A stretch of 64,000 nt of DNA from Coriolopsis trogii (Eukaryota > Basidiomycota > Agaricomycetes > Polyporales > Polyporaceae), in NCBI GenBank assembly GCA_020543525.1, contig JAHYIO010000033.1:2046001-2110000 (forward strand), given 5' to 3'. This document shows positions 33,692-45,890 of this stretch, piece by piece. Position 1 is the first letter of the stretch; the number at the start of each line of letters is the position of its first letter. The notes under the pieces are model-generated. The model was given only the letters and a program-made list of their open reading frames with translations, had not been told where the DNA came from and made no database searches. A program made the position numbers and the translations under genes.

Positions 33692-34999
33692 AGATTGGTA
33701 CAGCATATATCAGGTGTGCATGAATCAGGCTACCCTCAAACCTATTACACTTTTTTACGCTCCTCCATATTTAGTGGACTTTTATACCAGAGGAGTGCAA
33801 ATGTCAAGACCACCCAGCCAACAAGGCAGTGCAATAAGACCAGGGACGGCCCCCACGTTGCGCTTGCCCGGTCTCCAACTGCACAAATAAGACTCAAGAC
33901 TTCCAACCTTACAGTTTGGAACTAATTTCCCTGCACAGCCATCATCAGCAGTCGCTGCAAGTAATGCAACTTTCAATATCATTGCCCAGTCAACCCCCTA
34001 TACTCAATGGTTTTCCAATAATTCTACTAAATAATCTGAGGATAATAGGGAGTTCCCCTGAGCCGTGCCTCAACAGAGGACAGGCCTGCGGGCCCTACAA
34101 ACCCACTGCTTGTCACTGAGTGATGTGGCAGACAGCACCAGTCAGCTAATAGCCGAGCTGTTACCATACCTGAGGAACAGCTGCGCAAGCTCCTCCAGAT
34201 ATCACTGACCCAACAACATGTGCTTGAGAGAGACAATGCGGGCTCTGAGTATCACAAAGGGCTGTTGAGGTCGCTGGCTTAGCACTACAGCTACAACATC
34301 AACACACATGAAGACCCCAACCACAGAGGTCACACTGCACGACAACACCTTAAGTAGAGAACACTCAAACGTCTCAGTCTGCCCTGTTTGAAGGTGACGA
34401 CTTGGACAATGAGGCGTAAGTCGAGCAAGGGATAGGCTGGGATGGTGTATTGGAAGCAATGCACGCAGATCACCTATGGCGCAGAGGACTTCTTTCCTCT
34501 CACCCTGATTACACAGACCATGTTCATACCTCACGGACACGCAGGATCGCATAATCCAACCAGAGCACAGCACACCTGTGACTCCAACGAGAGGTGGACC
34601 GGCGCGCTGGGATCCTACCACTAGTGGGCCCCACAACAAGCTCACCTTAGGCCAACAACAAGCGCACCCACTCTTCAAGAGACAAGCTACCCAGCCCATG
34701 GGGCTGAGGCATTACGGCCTCACATTCCACCTGGACTCCAGATTCTCCCACGACCTCAAGGTTCATTGAACCAGAGGCGTGCCAATGAATCTGCGGCCAG
34801 CACAGTTCAGCAGCACATGTCCCCTCATCAGCCAATTCCTTGACATGCTCAGGTGCGCACGGATATCCTTGATCAGAGGCCCACACCCTCTCACCTAGTG
34901 CCTTTTCTGCATAGTGTGGGTTCCATGACACCGACACCCACAAGGCTGGATCACTGGAGCAATGGAGGACCAGGAGTTCCCAATTCTATCTACTATCTA
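33692..34999 (+). pseudogene. Degenerate coding-like region, family unknown
   Basis: Several short frames look protein-like when read piecewise: ADSTSQLIAELLPYL (about 34130), LLQISLTQQHVLERD (about 34190) and EGDDLDNEA (about 34390). The pattern of a helical region, an acidic segment and a Pro/Gln-rich tail resembles a hypothetical protein repeated in mushroom genomes, but I cannot name it. Many stops and frame changes. CpG content is higher than in flanking AT-rich DNA. Confidence 0.3.
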
Positions 35000-36170
35000 C
35001 TACAAGTAGGGAGGGAGGAGAACGACAAGGAAAGTGGGAGAGAGAGAGAGAAAGCACATCCAGGGCTATACTTATGTACTATCCTTACCGTCCTGATCAG
35101 ACTAATTAGCAGGCATTGCCTGCGCCTGAATCACATCTGGCTTAGAGGAGAGGGAGAGGAGAGATTAGAGGAGAGGATGAACACAAGGACGAGATGAGAG
35201 ACAAGCCACGTACCTTGTCATACTCACTGTCCTTGCCCTTGTTCTCATCCTGGTCGCAGTCAGGGATGTGATTATGTCCATGGTCTTGCCCATGTCCATG
35301 GTGGTGCTGTGTTCATAGTCATGGTTGCAGTCATGCGCGTGCCCATGCTCACGTTCATTCCTATGGTCATGGCCGTGCCCATGGTTGTACCCGTGATTGT
35401 GGTTGCGGTCATTGTCGTCATGCTGTGTGTCTGTGTCCGTGTCCATGTCTGTATCCATATCCATGTTGTGTCCATCGGCCTGTGCTCATGGCCATGACCA
35501 TGTCCGTGGTCATGGTTGTGGTCCTGGCCATGGTGGTGGTTAGGGTCCTGGCACTTGACTCAGGTGTGGTGCTCGTCCTGGCCTGGTACTCATCTTTGTC
35601 ATGGGCAGGATTATTGTTGTGGGCATGGTTGTATTTCAGGTCATGGTCTGGGTCATGAGCATGGTTGCTCATCCCAGCCCTCGTTCTCATTCTTGTTGTC
35701 TTGACCTCACGCCCTCATTGTCCCAAACCACATCCATCCTCACCCCCACCCTCGTCACCCCTGCCCTTGTCCTCATCGCCCTTGTCCTTGTCATGATTGC
35801 AATCACAGTTGTGGTTGCGGCCCAGGTCATGGTAGTGGTTGGGGTCCAAGTGGTCGTCGTGGAAGAGAGAGAGAGAGAGAACAAGGGAGAGGGAACCAGA
35901 GAGAGAGCAAGCCAGAGAGCAAGCCAGAGCAAGAGCATGGGCGATAGGAGCAGGGGCAGCAAGAATGAGAGTTGAGAGAGCGAGAGTGGCGAGCATAGCA
36001 GAGTCCGAACACCTGGGTGATCAAGCCATGTGAGCTCGCAAAGGGCGCTTGTGACTTTGCCTCACTAGCACACATCTCTCTTTTGTCCTCTCCCTCTGTG
36101 CTTGCCGCCCCTGGTCTCTCCACCGTTTTCTCTTGTCGCCCTCTCTCGTCGTCTCTCTCTCTGCTTGTGT
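35000..36170. repeat. E3: low-complexity core next to D6
   Basis: Array of TCATGGTTGTGGTC-type units at 35165-35830, GA-rich to about 35990, the module TGATCAAGCCATGTGAGC and CTTGTGACTTTGCCTCACT (36015-36065), then CT-rich. Same order as E2. No matching inverted D was found to its left. Confidence 0.65.
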
Positions 36171-36261
36171 CTGTGATATATATGACTATCATGTAGTTGT
36201 TATATACACTCTTAATTGAATTAATTGTTAACTGTGCTATACATATATGTGATAGCTAGTA

Positions 36262-36478
36262 GAAGCACCGAAAAGCCTATCTAAATGTAGCCAACTCTGG
36301 ATGGCTTTGATTGAACTTTGAAGAACTCTGGGATGCTCTCAGAATCTCTGAGAGATGACCTACCTTGGCCTCAGAGTGGCTCTGGCTGTTCTGAGGCGCT
36401 CTGGGGTGCTCTGAGGCACTCTCAGCGCGCCTCAGAGCTGTGTAGCGCCACTCAGCGCTGTATGGGTTTTTCTTGATG
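36262..36478 (+). repeat. D repeat, copy D6
   Basis: Inner end AGCACCGAAAAGCCTATCT, then AGCCAACTCTGGATGGCTTT, core CTCTGGGATGCTCTCAGAA, outer end GGTTTTTCTTGATG. The right neighbour is the gag of gypsy H. Confidence 0.8.
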
Positions 36479-37640
36479 CAGGAAAATACTGCGCACCTGC
36501 CGTCAGCACCTGAAGCATAGTACCCGCCGTCACTCCCGCCAACCACCTATGCGTCGCAGCCGTATGCCCCCCCTGATGCATCCATGCACGACGACCACAG
36601 AATTTTATGCGGCCGCTACAGCCGCAAGGTTGAATCAGCAGGTGCACTCCATATCGACTGCAACCAGACAAGGAGCCCCTCCCATGCAGAGGGGACGACC
36701 GTCCACCCTGTGTGACACAATTGGCAGCACGACCATTTCCATGATGATCAGGATGGAAGTAGGCAATGATTCTATGGTCCTCTACCAGAGTAACTGAAGC
36801 AGATTCGTCCTGGTGAACCGTCCAAGTACAATGGGAAGGACAACAACATGGCTTTCAACGTATGGTTGAGCCAATTGTTAATCTATTTCCGTAGATTACG
36901 CCTAGTCAGTCCCGACCTCGACCCTTACCTATTGGATTTATTGGGAATGGCATTGAATGGCAAGGCTAGCGAATGGTACTATGACAATGTAATATCGCTG
37001 TACAGGCCCCCAAAATACTGGAGCTTCAAGGAGGCAGTCGTGAAGCTGTACCAACACTTTCCAACAAGCCGCATTCCAATCCCAGAACGTCAAGTTCAAC
37101 ATTCGGACAGGTGTCACTGGGTTGTACTAAGAACTCAATTGTCATGCCCAATGCATGTTGGAGCCACCAATGCCAGCGGTCATTTGGGACCGCTTCCTTG
37201 CGTGCTTGCCCAAGGACTTTGAGAGGACGCTTGTGATCACAGTCGAGGACCTATGGCATATCAACCTAGTGGTCAAGCTAGCCATGCTAGTCAACCACCT
37301 CTACGTCGATTCCAAGGCGCACCAACCAAGATGGCATTCATCAAGAGCCCTGAGGGACAGAAACAAGGAGTTCAAACCGAACCCTTGGCAACAACAATCA
37401 GCACAGTGACCAGCTAACACTGGTCCAAGCGCTAATGCAAGTCAATCTCGATGCTTTGTGTGTAATAGACTGGGTCACTTTGCTAGTGACCCAAAGTGCC
37501 CCATGTACAGGAAGCCGGAAACTTTCAAGCCTTGATTCCATGCCCAACAAATTGTTGGGGATGATGGCATCGAAGGCAAGGAGGCAGACAATGAAGGAGA
37601 GTCCACGGGGAATGTCACACAAGGGGCCACCAGGACAACA
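36479..37640 (+). pseudogene. gag: gag of Ty3/gypsy element H
   Basis: Frames read piecewise give a Pro-rich N-terminus, then FNVWLSQLLIYFRRLRLV, DLLGMALNGKASEWYYDNVI (about 36850-37000), PAVIWDRFLACLPKDFERTL (about 37165-37225), and a zinc knuckle CFVCNRLGHFASDPKC near 37450, where the His-to-last-Cys spacing is longer than the usual four. Multiple frameshifts. No 5' LTR is visible; the sequence starts against D6. Confidence 0.7.
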
Positions 37641-37859
37641 ATGAGTATGAAATGTACTCAGGAGCTATGCGCATGTGCATCAATGAGAATGCCGAGCTCA
37701 TTAGCCTGGGACTCCAGGTTAGTGTGCAGGTGGAGGAGGCTCACAAGAAGATATTGTATTCATTTATGATGTCGACTGAGACACTGACGCGTTCAATGAA
37801 GAACATGTGGTACGATTATCGGGTACAACGATTAGTCGACCCTAAGGACCAGCCTCATT

Positions 37860-39094
37860 GAGACCCAAACTTTCAGCGAATGCTGTTGGCAGAGGTTGTG
37901 ATTAACGGTGTTCTGGTTTGGGCCCTTTTTGACTCAGGATGTACAACAGATGCCATCTCTCCAGTAGTAGCATACATTGCGGCAGCGGATCAAATAGATC
38001 TAGCCCACTGTATTGGGCTATAGCTTGGTGAGAAAGGAAGCTGTACGAATGTCAACTATGGCACAAAAGTGCAAGTTGAAGGACTCATCAAGACTACTTC
38101 AACATGGACTGCAACTGGTACAACTGAGCTTGCCATTCATTATCACAAACAAGCTAATACTGGACATGGCAAACAATTGAGTATTGGTTGCGGGAAAGCA
38201 CGACATCCCTTTGTACACAAAGGTCAATAGCCAAAATAGAACGTAGTCAACTGCAGTGGGAAGTCTCATGGCAGAGCCTCCACATTCCCACTATGCAAAG
38301 TCCTCAGTGTCTTTGGGAGGGGAGGGGAACCGTGCACGCACCGTTTTGTTCAGTATTCCAGACAATTGGAGGTCTATGTCGACCGCTGAGCCAAATACTT
38401 GACCTGTTGGACACCAGGGGCGTGCTGCAAATGTCAGCATGCCAAACATTTCTGAAAAATTCTTGCCAACCGTTCACCCTTTGAAGGGTCCGAAACTAGG
38501 ACTATCAGGTCTACCTGACCCTATGGGACTACACCAGATATTCGTAGGTATCATTCAAGACTACCTTCATGACGAGCAGATTCGGAAGACTTACAGAGAG
38601 CCACCTGAGCCTGGAAGCAACGAAGAAAACCTTCAGAAGCTGAGGGACAAGTGGTTCGTGGAGTACAACGACATGCTTCGTCCACCACCACTGGTACTAC
38701 CACTGTGGCGAGAACAAGCAGTACTGGTATTGACTCCCTCGATGCCCTGAGGCAGTCAAAACCAAACTGGTCAAGAAGATCAAGAAGTACACCCATGCGA
38801 TGTGGTGGAAAGTGCAGAGCGCAGCACAGGCTACTCCGCTACTAGTAGCAAAGAAGAATGGCAAACTACGGATAGTAGTTGATGCTAGGCATTGGAATGA
38901 AAACACCATCAAGGAAGGATGTTACCCAACTGCCAGAACTGGACCAAATCTGGATGGATGTGGCTCAGGCGAACTACAGATCCAAAATAGATCTGTTGGA
39001 CACATATGAACAAGTATGTATCAAGCTTGAGGATGTCTGAAAGACTGCCTTTACTATGCCTTTCAGGACGTATGTTAGTTTTGTTATCCAACAA
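37860..39094 (+). pseudogene. pol: pol of gypsy H, protease and start of reverse transcriptase
   Basis: Protease motif ALFDSGCTTDAIS near 37925. RT begins with EYNDMLRPPPLVLP (about 38660), then ATPLLVAKKNGKLRIVVDAR (about 38830-38890) and KIDLLDTYEQVCIKLEDV (about 38985-39040), reaching MPFRTYVS before the insertion at 39095. The YxDD block lies on the other side of the insertion. Stops and frame changes are frequent. Confidence 0.75.
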
Positions 39095-39189
39095 CATCAG
39101 CAGAATGTGCAGTCGCTGACCATAGGCGGCCGCGGTGGCAGTGTATGACAGGCGCTCCAGCGACCCATTGGACGGTGGTCGGATATGAT

Positions 39190-39216
39190 CAGACACCATC
39201 GGACAGATGGTGTCTG
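39190..39216. repeat. Hairpin in the 39095-41144 element
   Basis: CAGACACCATC, loop GGACA, GATGGTGTCTG: an 11 bp perfect stem about 95 bp from the left end. Confidence 0.9.
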
Positions 39217-40123
39217 ACCGTTCCTCCTCCAACGTCTGACCTCAACCACCTCGCATGGCCGTCCGAAGATCGCTCACGGTCCATTGGGATATACTAACTG
39301 ATCTTACAAGGCCGTTCTTGACCATTACCCGCTTGCTTTTGGTCACAGGTGAGTACTGTTTACAGGAGAGATTGGTGAATGACCATTGCTCCGCGGGTAA
39401 GGAAACATATGGGACCATACAAGTTACAGCCTGAGCTGAGCACACATGCTCATAGTAGCCCACTAGCCAGTCAATATTGATCTTCACACTTAGCAAGACT
39501 ACCACGCACTCATACACTCTTACCAGTTGAACGTGCCCTCAACGAAGATCAAGGTCTGGAAGCTCATCGCAGTTAGCGCGTTTGCTACCGAGCTAGGCGA
39601 CAGCGATGCCTTCATGAGAGATGCACGTGTGGTGGGTCTCTTATCGTTCCCAGTTGCCTCACCTCCCTCAGCGCCACTGCACCCTCTAAATCCATCTCCG
39701 CCAAACTGCCGACTCAGCCCGGGCCGATGCTTGCGAATGGAACGCTATGCTCATGGAACAAGGGCGAGCTCATGCAGGCTATCCCGATCAGACATATGTG
39801 ACGGTGGGCACGGCGGGCACATAGGATGGGATCAGGGGGGCCTTCGAGGCGACAGATGGCTGGGGAGGGTCATGGTTGGGATGGACAGATAGCCATAGGA
39901 GTGCCTGGAGTGGTGCTGGGTGTGTCACTGATGCGTCATGAACGCGCGACCGGTCATGTGAGGGCGTCGAAGCGGTCGCTCGCCTCCTCTCCTCTTTGTC
40001 GATCGTCTCCCTCTTGCCTTATCCAACACCCAAGACAAAGTCGCCAGACGATATAAATGTCCGTCAATTCACTTTTTCACTTGTCAACAAGTTGCCTCTG
40101 ATCCTCCACCATTTGGGTATACT

Positions 40124-40160
40124 CTCCTCCTCCTCCTCCTCCTCCTCCTCCTCCTCCTCC
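40124..40160. repeat. (CTC)n microsatellite
   Basis: About 12 uninterrupted CTC/TCC units inside the inserted TIR element; encodes a Ser run in one frame, with no sign of a real protein. Confidence 0.95.
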
Positions 40161-41144
40161 AGGCATCGGGCAACGCGCCTTGGTTGTGGACTGTCTGAAA
40201 GCTTCTCAAGTATGTCTATATTGTCTCATTAGTGCGCATATACACTGATATCTAGTGCATATATGCTGCTATTTTGCACCCAATATGCCTCCACCTATGC
40301 CCACGAGTTTGAATGGTAAGCTTCTCTCTACTTATCCCATTTTCATCTGTCAATACTCATCTCCTCACTCCCTACCAGCTATGACCCTCTCATCTGTTGC
40401 AAGTCTCCATGCTTCGTGGATCTTATGCCCACTTGAATCTGTAAGTCTCCTGTTGTCTCACCCCAGCTAACATATGGCTCGGCACCTATCAGTCGGGTAG
40501 TCACTCTCTACTTGGTCCCCTCATCTTTTCAAATCATGTTGCCGTGTGGCAGCTTGCTCACCTTTCAGTTCTGCTGTCTCTCAGCACTCACACAAATGGC
40601 ACTCCCTCTTTATGTTGTATCTTGTGCTTGTGCATGTATCTCCGTATTAAGTAATCCGAGATCGTTACCTACCTTCAATTCAATGTCTATTAGTTCCATA
40701 TTGTGTGTGGAATCGGTGTGCAGCTAGTGCTAGTACCCCAAGCGCCTGTTTGACTGTCAACTCGAGGACGTTGCCCAAGGCCAGACATCACTCGGAGTTG
40801 GTCATTAGTGGTATCATATAGCTGCAAGTGGTCCATATGACATCAGATATTGCTACCTAAGTGATCATACATGTCTGTATGTACCCCGTGAACTGAGCTC
40901 GCCTGTCCACCACTCCCTGTGGTATCGTCATCAGTGGTTGTCAACGGTCAGACCCCAGTGGTATCTGACCATGCGTGCGCGCCGCACCGCGCGAGACGCC
41001 CATTCGTGACTGCACACGTTCTGGTCCCAGAGCGGCCTGAACATACAAGCCGCGTCTTGCCGCCTTCGTAGCCTTCAGACGAAGTCGGCCATGCGTTTTA
41101 TGGGACGACCGCATGCGGTCACCCCCATGTATGTTTTGCTGATG

Positions 41145-42000
41145 AAGGAGATTGTAATGTTCCAGCCACATTCCAGTGGCTGATGACCACAATCTTGCAG
41201 GACTTCATCGGACAATTCATCCATGTTTACCTGGACGACATTTTTGTGTATTCGGACACAATACAGGGCCAAGAGAAGCACTTGAAGCTTGTATTTGACA
41301 AGCTTCGGGAGGCCAAGCTCTATTTGAGCAAGGCTAAGTGCGACCTGTATTCGAAGAGGATGAATTGCCTAGGGCATATCATGGACAACACTGGTCTCCA
41401 CACTGACGCAGACAAGATGACCAGGATTTGTGAGTGGTGAACTCCCCATCCATTCCACGAAATCCAATGGTTCCTTGGGCTGGTGAATTACCTTGCGCTG
41501 TTCATGCCAAATGTCACCGCGTACACCACCCCACTCTCGGACATGGAACACAACGACAGACCATTTGTCTGGCATCCATTGCATCAAAAGTGCTTTGAAA
41601 TTACTAAAGCTCTGGCATGCAAGGCCCCTATCTTGAAGCCGATTAATCCTTGAAAAGAGGAACCTATCCGGCTGATTTGTGACACATCCGTCTATGGTGT
41701 AGGAGCCCTGTACGGCAGGACCCCAAGTGGAAGACTTCTCAACCCGCAGGCTTTCTATCTAAGAAGTTCACACAAGTGCACAACGTTCATACCATACGAG
41801 GACAAGCTTCTCAGACGCAAGTTCACCATAGTAATGGACCACAAGGCCTTGGAGTTCTTTAAGGGAGCAACCAGTCTGAACGATCGGCAGATTCGATGGC
41901 TTGAATACATGGCATGATTCAATTACACGGTACAGCATGTACCAGGTAAGGACAACAAAGTAGCGGACTGTGTGTCTCGCTACTATGAGAATGACAACAC
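41145..42000 (+). pseudogene. pol: pol of gypsy H, rest of RT and RNase H
   Basis: GDCNVPATFQWLMTTI, then YLDDIFVYSDTIQ (the YxDD catalytic motif, about 41230), LREAKLYLSKAKCDLYSKRM, then RNase H pieces RLICDTSVYGVGALYGR (about 41660-41720), KFTIVMDHKALEFF (about 41820-41860) and the tether QHVPGKDNKVADCVSR (about 41935-41980). Stops at about 41438 and 41652 and a deletion before KFTIVMDH. Confidence 0.85.
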
Positions 42001-42149
42001 TGATGAGTTAGGAGTACGTCAATGCAGACATACAGCTCGATCTCCTGAACAACCGCATTCTCGAGCTGCGTGCCAAACATATAATGTGCCTCAACTCTAA
42101 AGGTCTCAGAGAACGAGACGTGCAATAAGAGTTGCGCATGAAGGTCGAG

Positions 42150-43830
42150 GAGCGTACAGCGGAGGCGAACACCATGGTAGAGGCAGTTGAGAAATTGACT
42201 GCCTATACCACTCCTCATTATCAAGAACAAAACGTTCCTGAGGAGGCGAATGAATCAATGCCTACAGTATGGAATGCTTTGGCTAGTGGCCTGTCCCTTC
42301 GACACTACGTAGAGGGAACCAACAGGTTCATAAGCTTCATCCGGAAGAACTATGACAAGAACCCGACCTTCAGCAAGATGTTCTGCATTCGGGACAGGTA
42401 CATATATACCGTCAACCTTAGTAGTGAGGAGGTACTATGTGTATCTTGAGCCAAGTTCAATAAACGGACCACGGCTCAGATCATAATAGATCAGACCATG
42501 AGTCCATTGGACACTATGGGTCCCAGCGCACTTCGGAATATATCTGATGGTGGTTTGTTGGCCAAAGCTTGGCATTGAGGTTGAGTGATTTTGCATTTCA
42601 TGTGTGAAGTGCCAATCTGCAAAGCCTCGGAACAAGCTGAAGGCCGGCCTTCTCCACTCGTTGCTGATTCCAGTGCTACCATGGATTCCATTGGAATGGA
42701 CTTGTTCAGTCCATTTCCGAGGGCTAACAGGTTCAACTACTTATGGGTAGTTGTCTGCCGCCTCACATCCATGATGCACCTCATTCCAGTCAAGACGACC
42801 GACACTGCCGTGGACCTCACTGCAATATACATGCGCAAGGTCATATGGCTGCATGGATTACCAGAGTCAATAGAGACAAGTGTACTTCTGGAGGGAACTG
42901 CATCGACTCATGGGATCTAAGCTATCAATGTTGACATCTTTCCACCCACAAATGGATGGAATTTTGGAGTGCAACATTTGATCAATTATGCAAATCCTTT
43001 GAACTATGGTCTATCCAGACCAGCTCAATTGGGTAGAAAAACTACACTTGTTGAGTTTGCAAGAAACTCATTGACTAGTGTGTCAATGGGCTTCGCACTG
43101 TTTAACTTCAATTACAGATACATGCCTCAGACAATAGCTGGAATCAGTACAGATTCCAACTTCGCTGGGGTATGGGAGTTTGCAGAGCAAGCAAGAGCAA
43201 GCCTTGAGATGGCATACAATGTGCTGATTGAGTCGTGCGTATCGCGAGCTCATTACACGAATCAAATCTGTGAGAAGGAACCAGACTTTGCTGTTGGTAA
43301 CTTAGTATACCAAAGAATTTGGCAATACCAAAGGGACATGCAAGGAAACTGGTACCTAAAGTACCATCCAGCCATATACTGGACTTGTCAAAGGACCTCA
43401 AGGAGAGGCGTATTCATCCAACATTTCATGTAGATGTGTTGTGAAGGCATGAGCCAAATGACAATATATTATTTTCCCACCACGACTCGTGTGTGTACTA
43501 CAACATGGTTATTGGTGGAGCAGAAGGTGCTGGTTGATGAAATAGTTGGCCACCATTGGGTAGATGGGGAGGTCAAACCATATGTTCAATGGACCCATGG
43601 CAATACCACCTGGAAGCTGTATGCCAGCAGCAAATAAGCTGCACTCGACAAGTACTTCTGGCTCTAGGGTGTGAGATACTGGAAATCCCTCACTAAAAAG
43701 CCACAGAAGGCCATGGAGCCTCAGGATATTAGAGGATGTGACGTGCCGCAATTGTGTCTCACCACGTGATTGTGTAAAACCCTGATGATTGCCTACCTCT
43801 AAGTCCTCTTGATCCCCTAATCCCAATGCC
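42150..43830 (+). pseudogene. pol: pol of gypsy H, integrase and chromodomain
   Basis: CEVPICKASEQAEGRPSPL (end of the zinc-binding region, 42600), SIGMDLFSPFPRANRFNYLW with the first core Asp (about 42690), KTTDTAVDLTAIYMRKVIWL. The second Asp segment is damaged and shifted at about 42870-42930. Then STDSNFAGVWEFAEQARASL (43150), KEPDFAVGNLVYQR and a C-terminal chromodomain VDEIVGHHWVDGEVKPYVQW (43525-43580). The chromodomain makes this a second, distinct chromovirus. No 3' LTR of its own was recognised downstream. Confidence 0.8.
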
Positions 43831-43841
43831 AGCTCACTGCC

Positions 43842-43896
43842 ATGAACACCAACACCAACATCCCCAAACTCATGGCCATCTATTCAGATGGCCAGC

Positions 43897-43930
<34 letters not shown>

Positions 43931-44339
43931 GCAACCACAGCAGATGGGGCAAGGAGTCCTGTCTATTTAGACAGGCATGCTTGCCCCCACCGCCCCTCAC
44001 TATCCACCTCCCATAGGTGGTCAAGGAGGCCCCATGACTTATGTGTTGCAGCCAGCATACCAGCTGCAACCAGCATACTCTGGTCCCTCGCAGCAGCCAT
44101 TTGTACAACAGGCTGCACCCAACCCCAGATATAATGTGGTACCTGCGGTGGCATACTCTGGCATGTTTGGCATAGGGTATGGGTATCCCACCCAGCCATT
44201 CCCCACTCAGCCCTACCCTGCCCCAGCCTGCCCTGCCTCAGCCAACCCCCCTGTCCCTGCCACCTGCCCCAATATGCTGCCCCTCATGCTGCTGTCAACC
44301 ACACTTGAGTGGTTGTGTGCAGACCGCGGAGCAATGTGA
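43842..44339 (+). pseudogene. Poly-Gln and Gly/Tyr/Pro-rich ORF
   Basis: MNTNTNIPKLMAIYSDG leads into a (CAA)n-encoded Gln run (43896-43930). An in-frame TAG follows near 43967, then in the same frame a Pro/Gln/Tyr-rich segment (GGPMTYVLQPAYQLQPAY) ending at 44339. Such tails occur in Gag N-termini and in prion-like proteins; I cannot assign it. It lies between gypsy H and solo LTR B3. Confidence 0.3.
43896..43930 (+). repeat. (CAA)n microsatellite
   Basis: About 12 CAA units; encodes Gln in the frame of the 43842 ORF. Confidence 0.95.
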
Positions 44340-44372
44340 GGGGAGGGGGGGAGGGGAGCAGTGCGATGACTC

Positions 44373-44703
44373 AGTCGCAACCTGTGGTCAAGCAAGACAT
44401 GGAGGGAGACTGAGATGTCAAGTGAGGGTGAGAGTACAAGTCTTGTGCAACAAGAGTGGAGCAAGGCTCAACACACAGGGCTGGAGACAAGTTGTATTGA
44501 GAGAATGCAAGTGAACAAAAATACAGTGAGGCTCACCTGGAGACAAGAGGTCAAAATTGAAGTCTCCAGGTGGCAAGTGTCTACTACTCATTCATGGAGA
44601 ACAATAAGTGCTAGGGACAACAGGTCACAGGCAGGCGCAAGAGCGCTGGAACAATAGCGGAAGCATGAACAAAAGAACAGTGGAAATGAGGGGTTTATGA
44701 TAT
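44373..44703 (-). mobile_element. LTR of family B, copy 3 (solo, ends decayed)
   Basis: Homologous end to end to 1149-1972 and 57766-58087 (GCAACCTGTGGTCAAGCAAG; GTACAAGTCTTGTGCAACAA). The ends are mutated (AGTCGC and TTTATGATA), and I could not establish a TSD. Confidence 0.8.
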
Positions 44704-45781
44704 ATAGATAAAGTTTGTTGCAAGATAGTCTATACAAGATTATGAGATGTTTGCAGTACTTCTCTTACTCACTATCTTCTTCAAACCTCTACATATAAGT
44801 AAGGAGGGGGGCATAACAATCCATAGTAGTATCACTACTTAGTAGTACTAGCCAGAATTTAGTCTCTCATGGGTGTGCAACTGCATAACAAGTAGATTGT
44901 CACAAAGCTGTAAAGTGCAGGCATAATATGTAGATGAGCCCAACCTGTTAAATGTGCCCATACTCTCATAATGCAAACTTGTTATCATCACTGGTGCATG
45001 CCAGTGGTTGCACTAGTTGTGTGTGCCCTTGCGACCCTTGTGCAGGCCTACCTAGGCTCATGCGGCACAAGACTACTCTCCCATGGCTTGCCATAGTACT
45101 ACATTTTGAAATGGGTGCCTGCTAACTAAGTGTCCACAGAGTGGACAGAAATTACTGGCCCCCATTGTCATGTAATGTGGCTATGTCATGTGATGATCAA
45201 GTCATATAACCCACTCAGTCATATAGTACCACTCAGTTATATACATCTTTCTAGGCAAGGTTATGTGATCTTGTCATCTGTAGTGGTTATATGACTGGCC
45301 ACAGCCATATATTGCAGTGTATATTTTAGCTTTTGTGTATGGACAACTGTATATTGACTATGACTTTTTTGTTACTGCACTTTAGAATATAAGAGTGGTA
45401 CCATTAGAATAAGTATAAGAAGGGCTACATCTTGGTATCATAATATGTTCAGGTATGTTTTTATACACATTTAACTTTCCTAATTTGAGCAAGTATATAT
45501 TGGCCTTAATGTGGTCAATACTTACTCAATAAGCAACATTGATATACTATTATGATGCCTTTGTATGTGGCTACCTATTGAGATTGTGAGTATCTGTTAT
45601 TACTAATGTGATTTGGTAGGTCAATATGACTAGTAATGAGTTATTGACTATATGGAGGATGTAAGTAGAGGCTGGGTATCTGCTTGTAGTAACAGGCACG
45701 AATGAGCCAATAGCACTGCCACCCTGATTAGTATGAAAGCAAGATTTACCAGCTTGAGCATCTAGATGCTATAGTAGCTGT
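44704..45781. other. No recognisable gene
   Basis: AT-rich intergenic-like sequence with no ORF above 60 codons. Confidence 0.5.
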
Positions 45782-45890
45782 TGTCATGAACACAGTTGAA
45801 CTGCATATATAGCACCAGCTGAATGTCAAGCTGTGCTTGACATTGCACCCTTTTGGTGTAATAGTTATAATGGCTGGTCTATTTCTAACA
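45782..45890 (+). mobile_element. Mini-LTR copy b (109 bp)
   Basis: TGTCATGAACACAG...ATTTCTAACA with duplication GCTGT (45777-45781, 45891-45895). Several C-to-T type differences from copies a and e. Confidence 0.88.

Larger units (their letters stand above)
39095..41144. mobile_element. 2050 bp TIR element inserted in the RT of gypsy H
   Basis: Removing 39095-41144 and one AA rejoins the RT reading frame exactly (codons for Q Q G D C). Left end CATCAGCAGAATGTGCAG; right end reverse complement CATCAGCAAAACATACATG; the similarity continues for about 35 bp. The 2 bp AA is duplicated (39093-39094, 41145-41146). The CATCAG ends and 2 bp duplication match the D-bounded elements, so it may be a non-autonomous member of the same superfamily. 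GC-rich compared with its surroundings. No transposase was recognised inside. Confidence 0.8.

Noticed and set aside
39527..40056. Protein-coding gene inside the 39095-41144 element
   Set aside because: The frames are short, lack motifs and no transposase block is legible.
44373..44703. A 5 bp duplication around solo LTR B3
   Set aside because: Both ends are mutated and no matching pair of flanks could be found.
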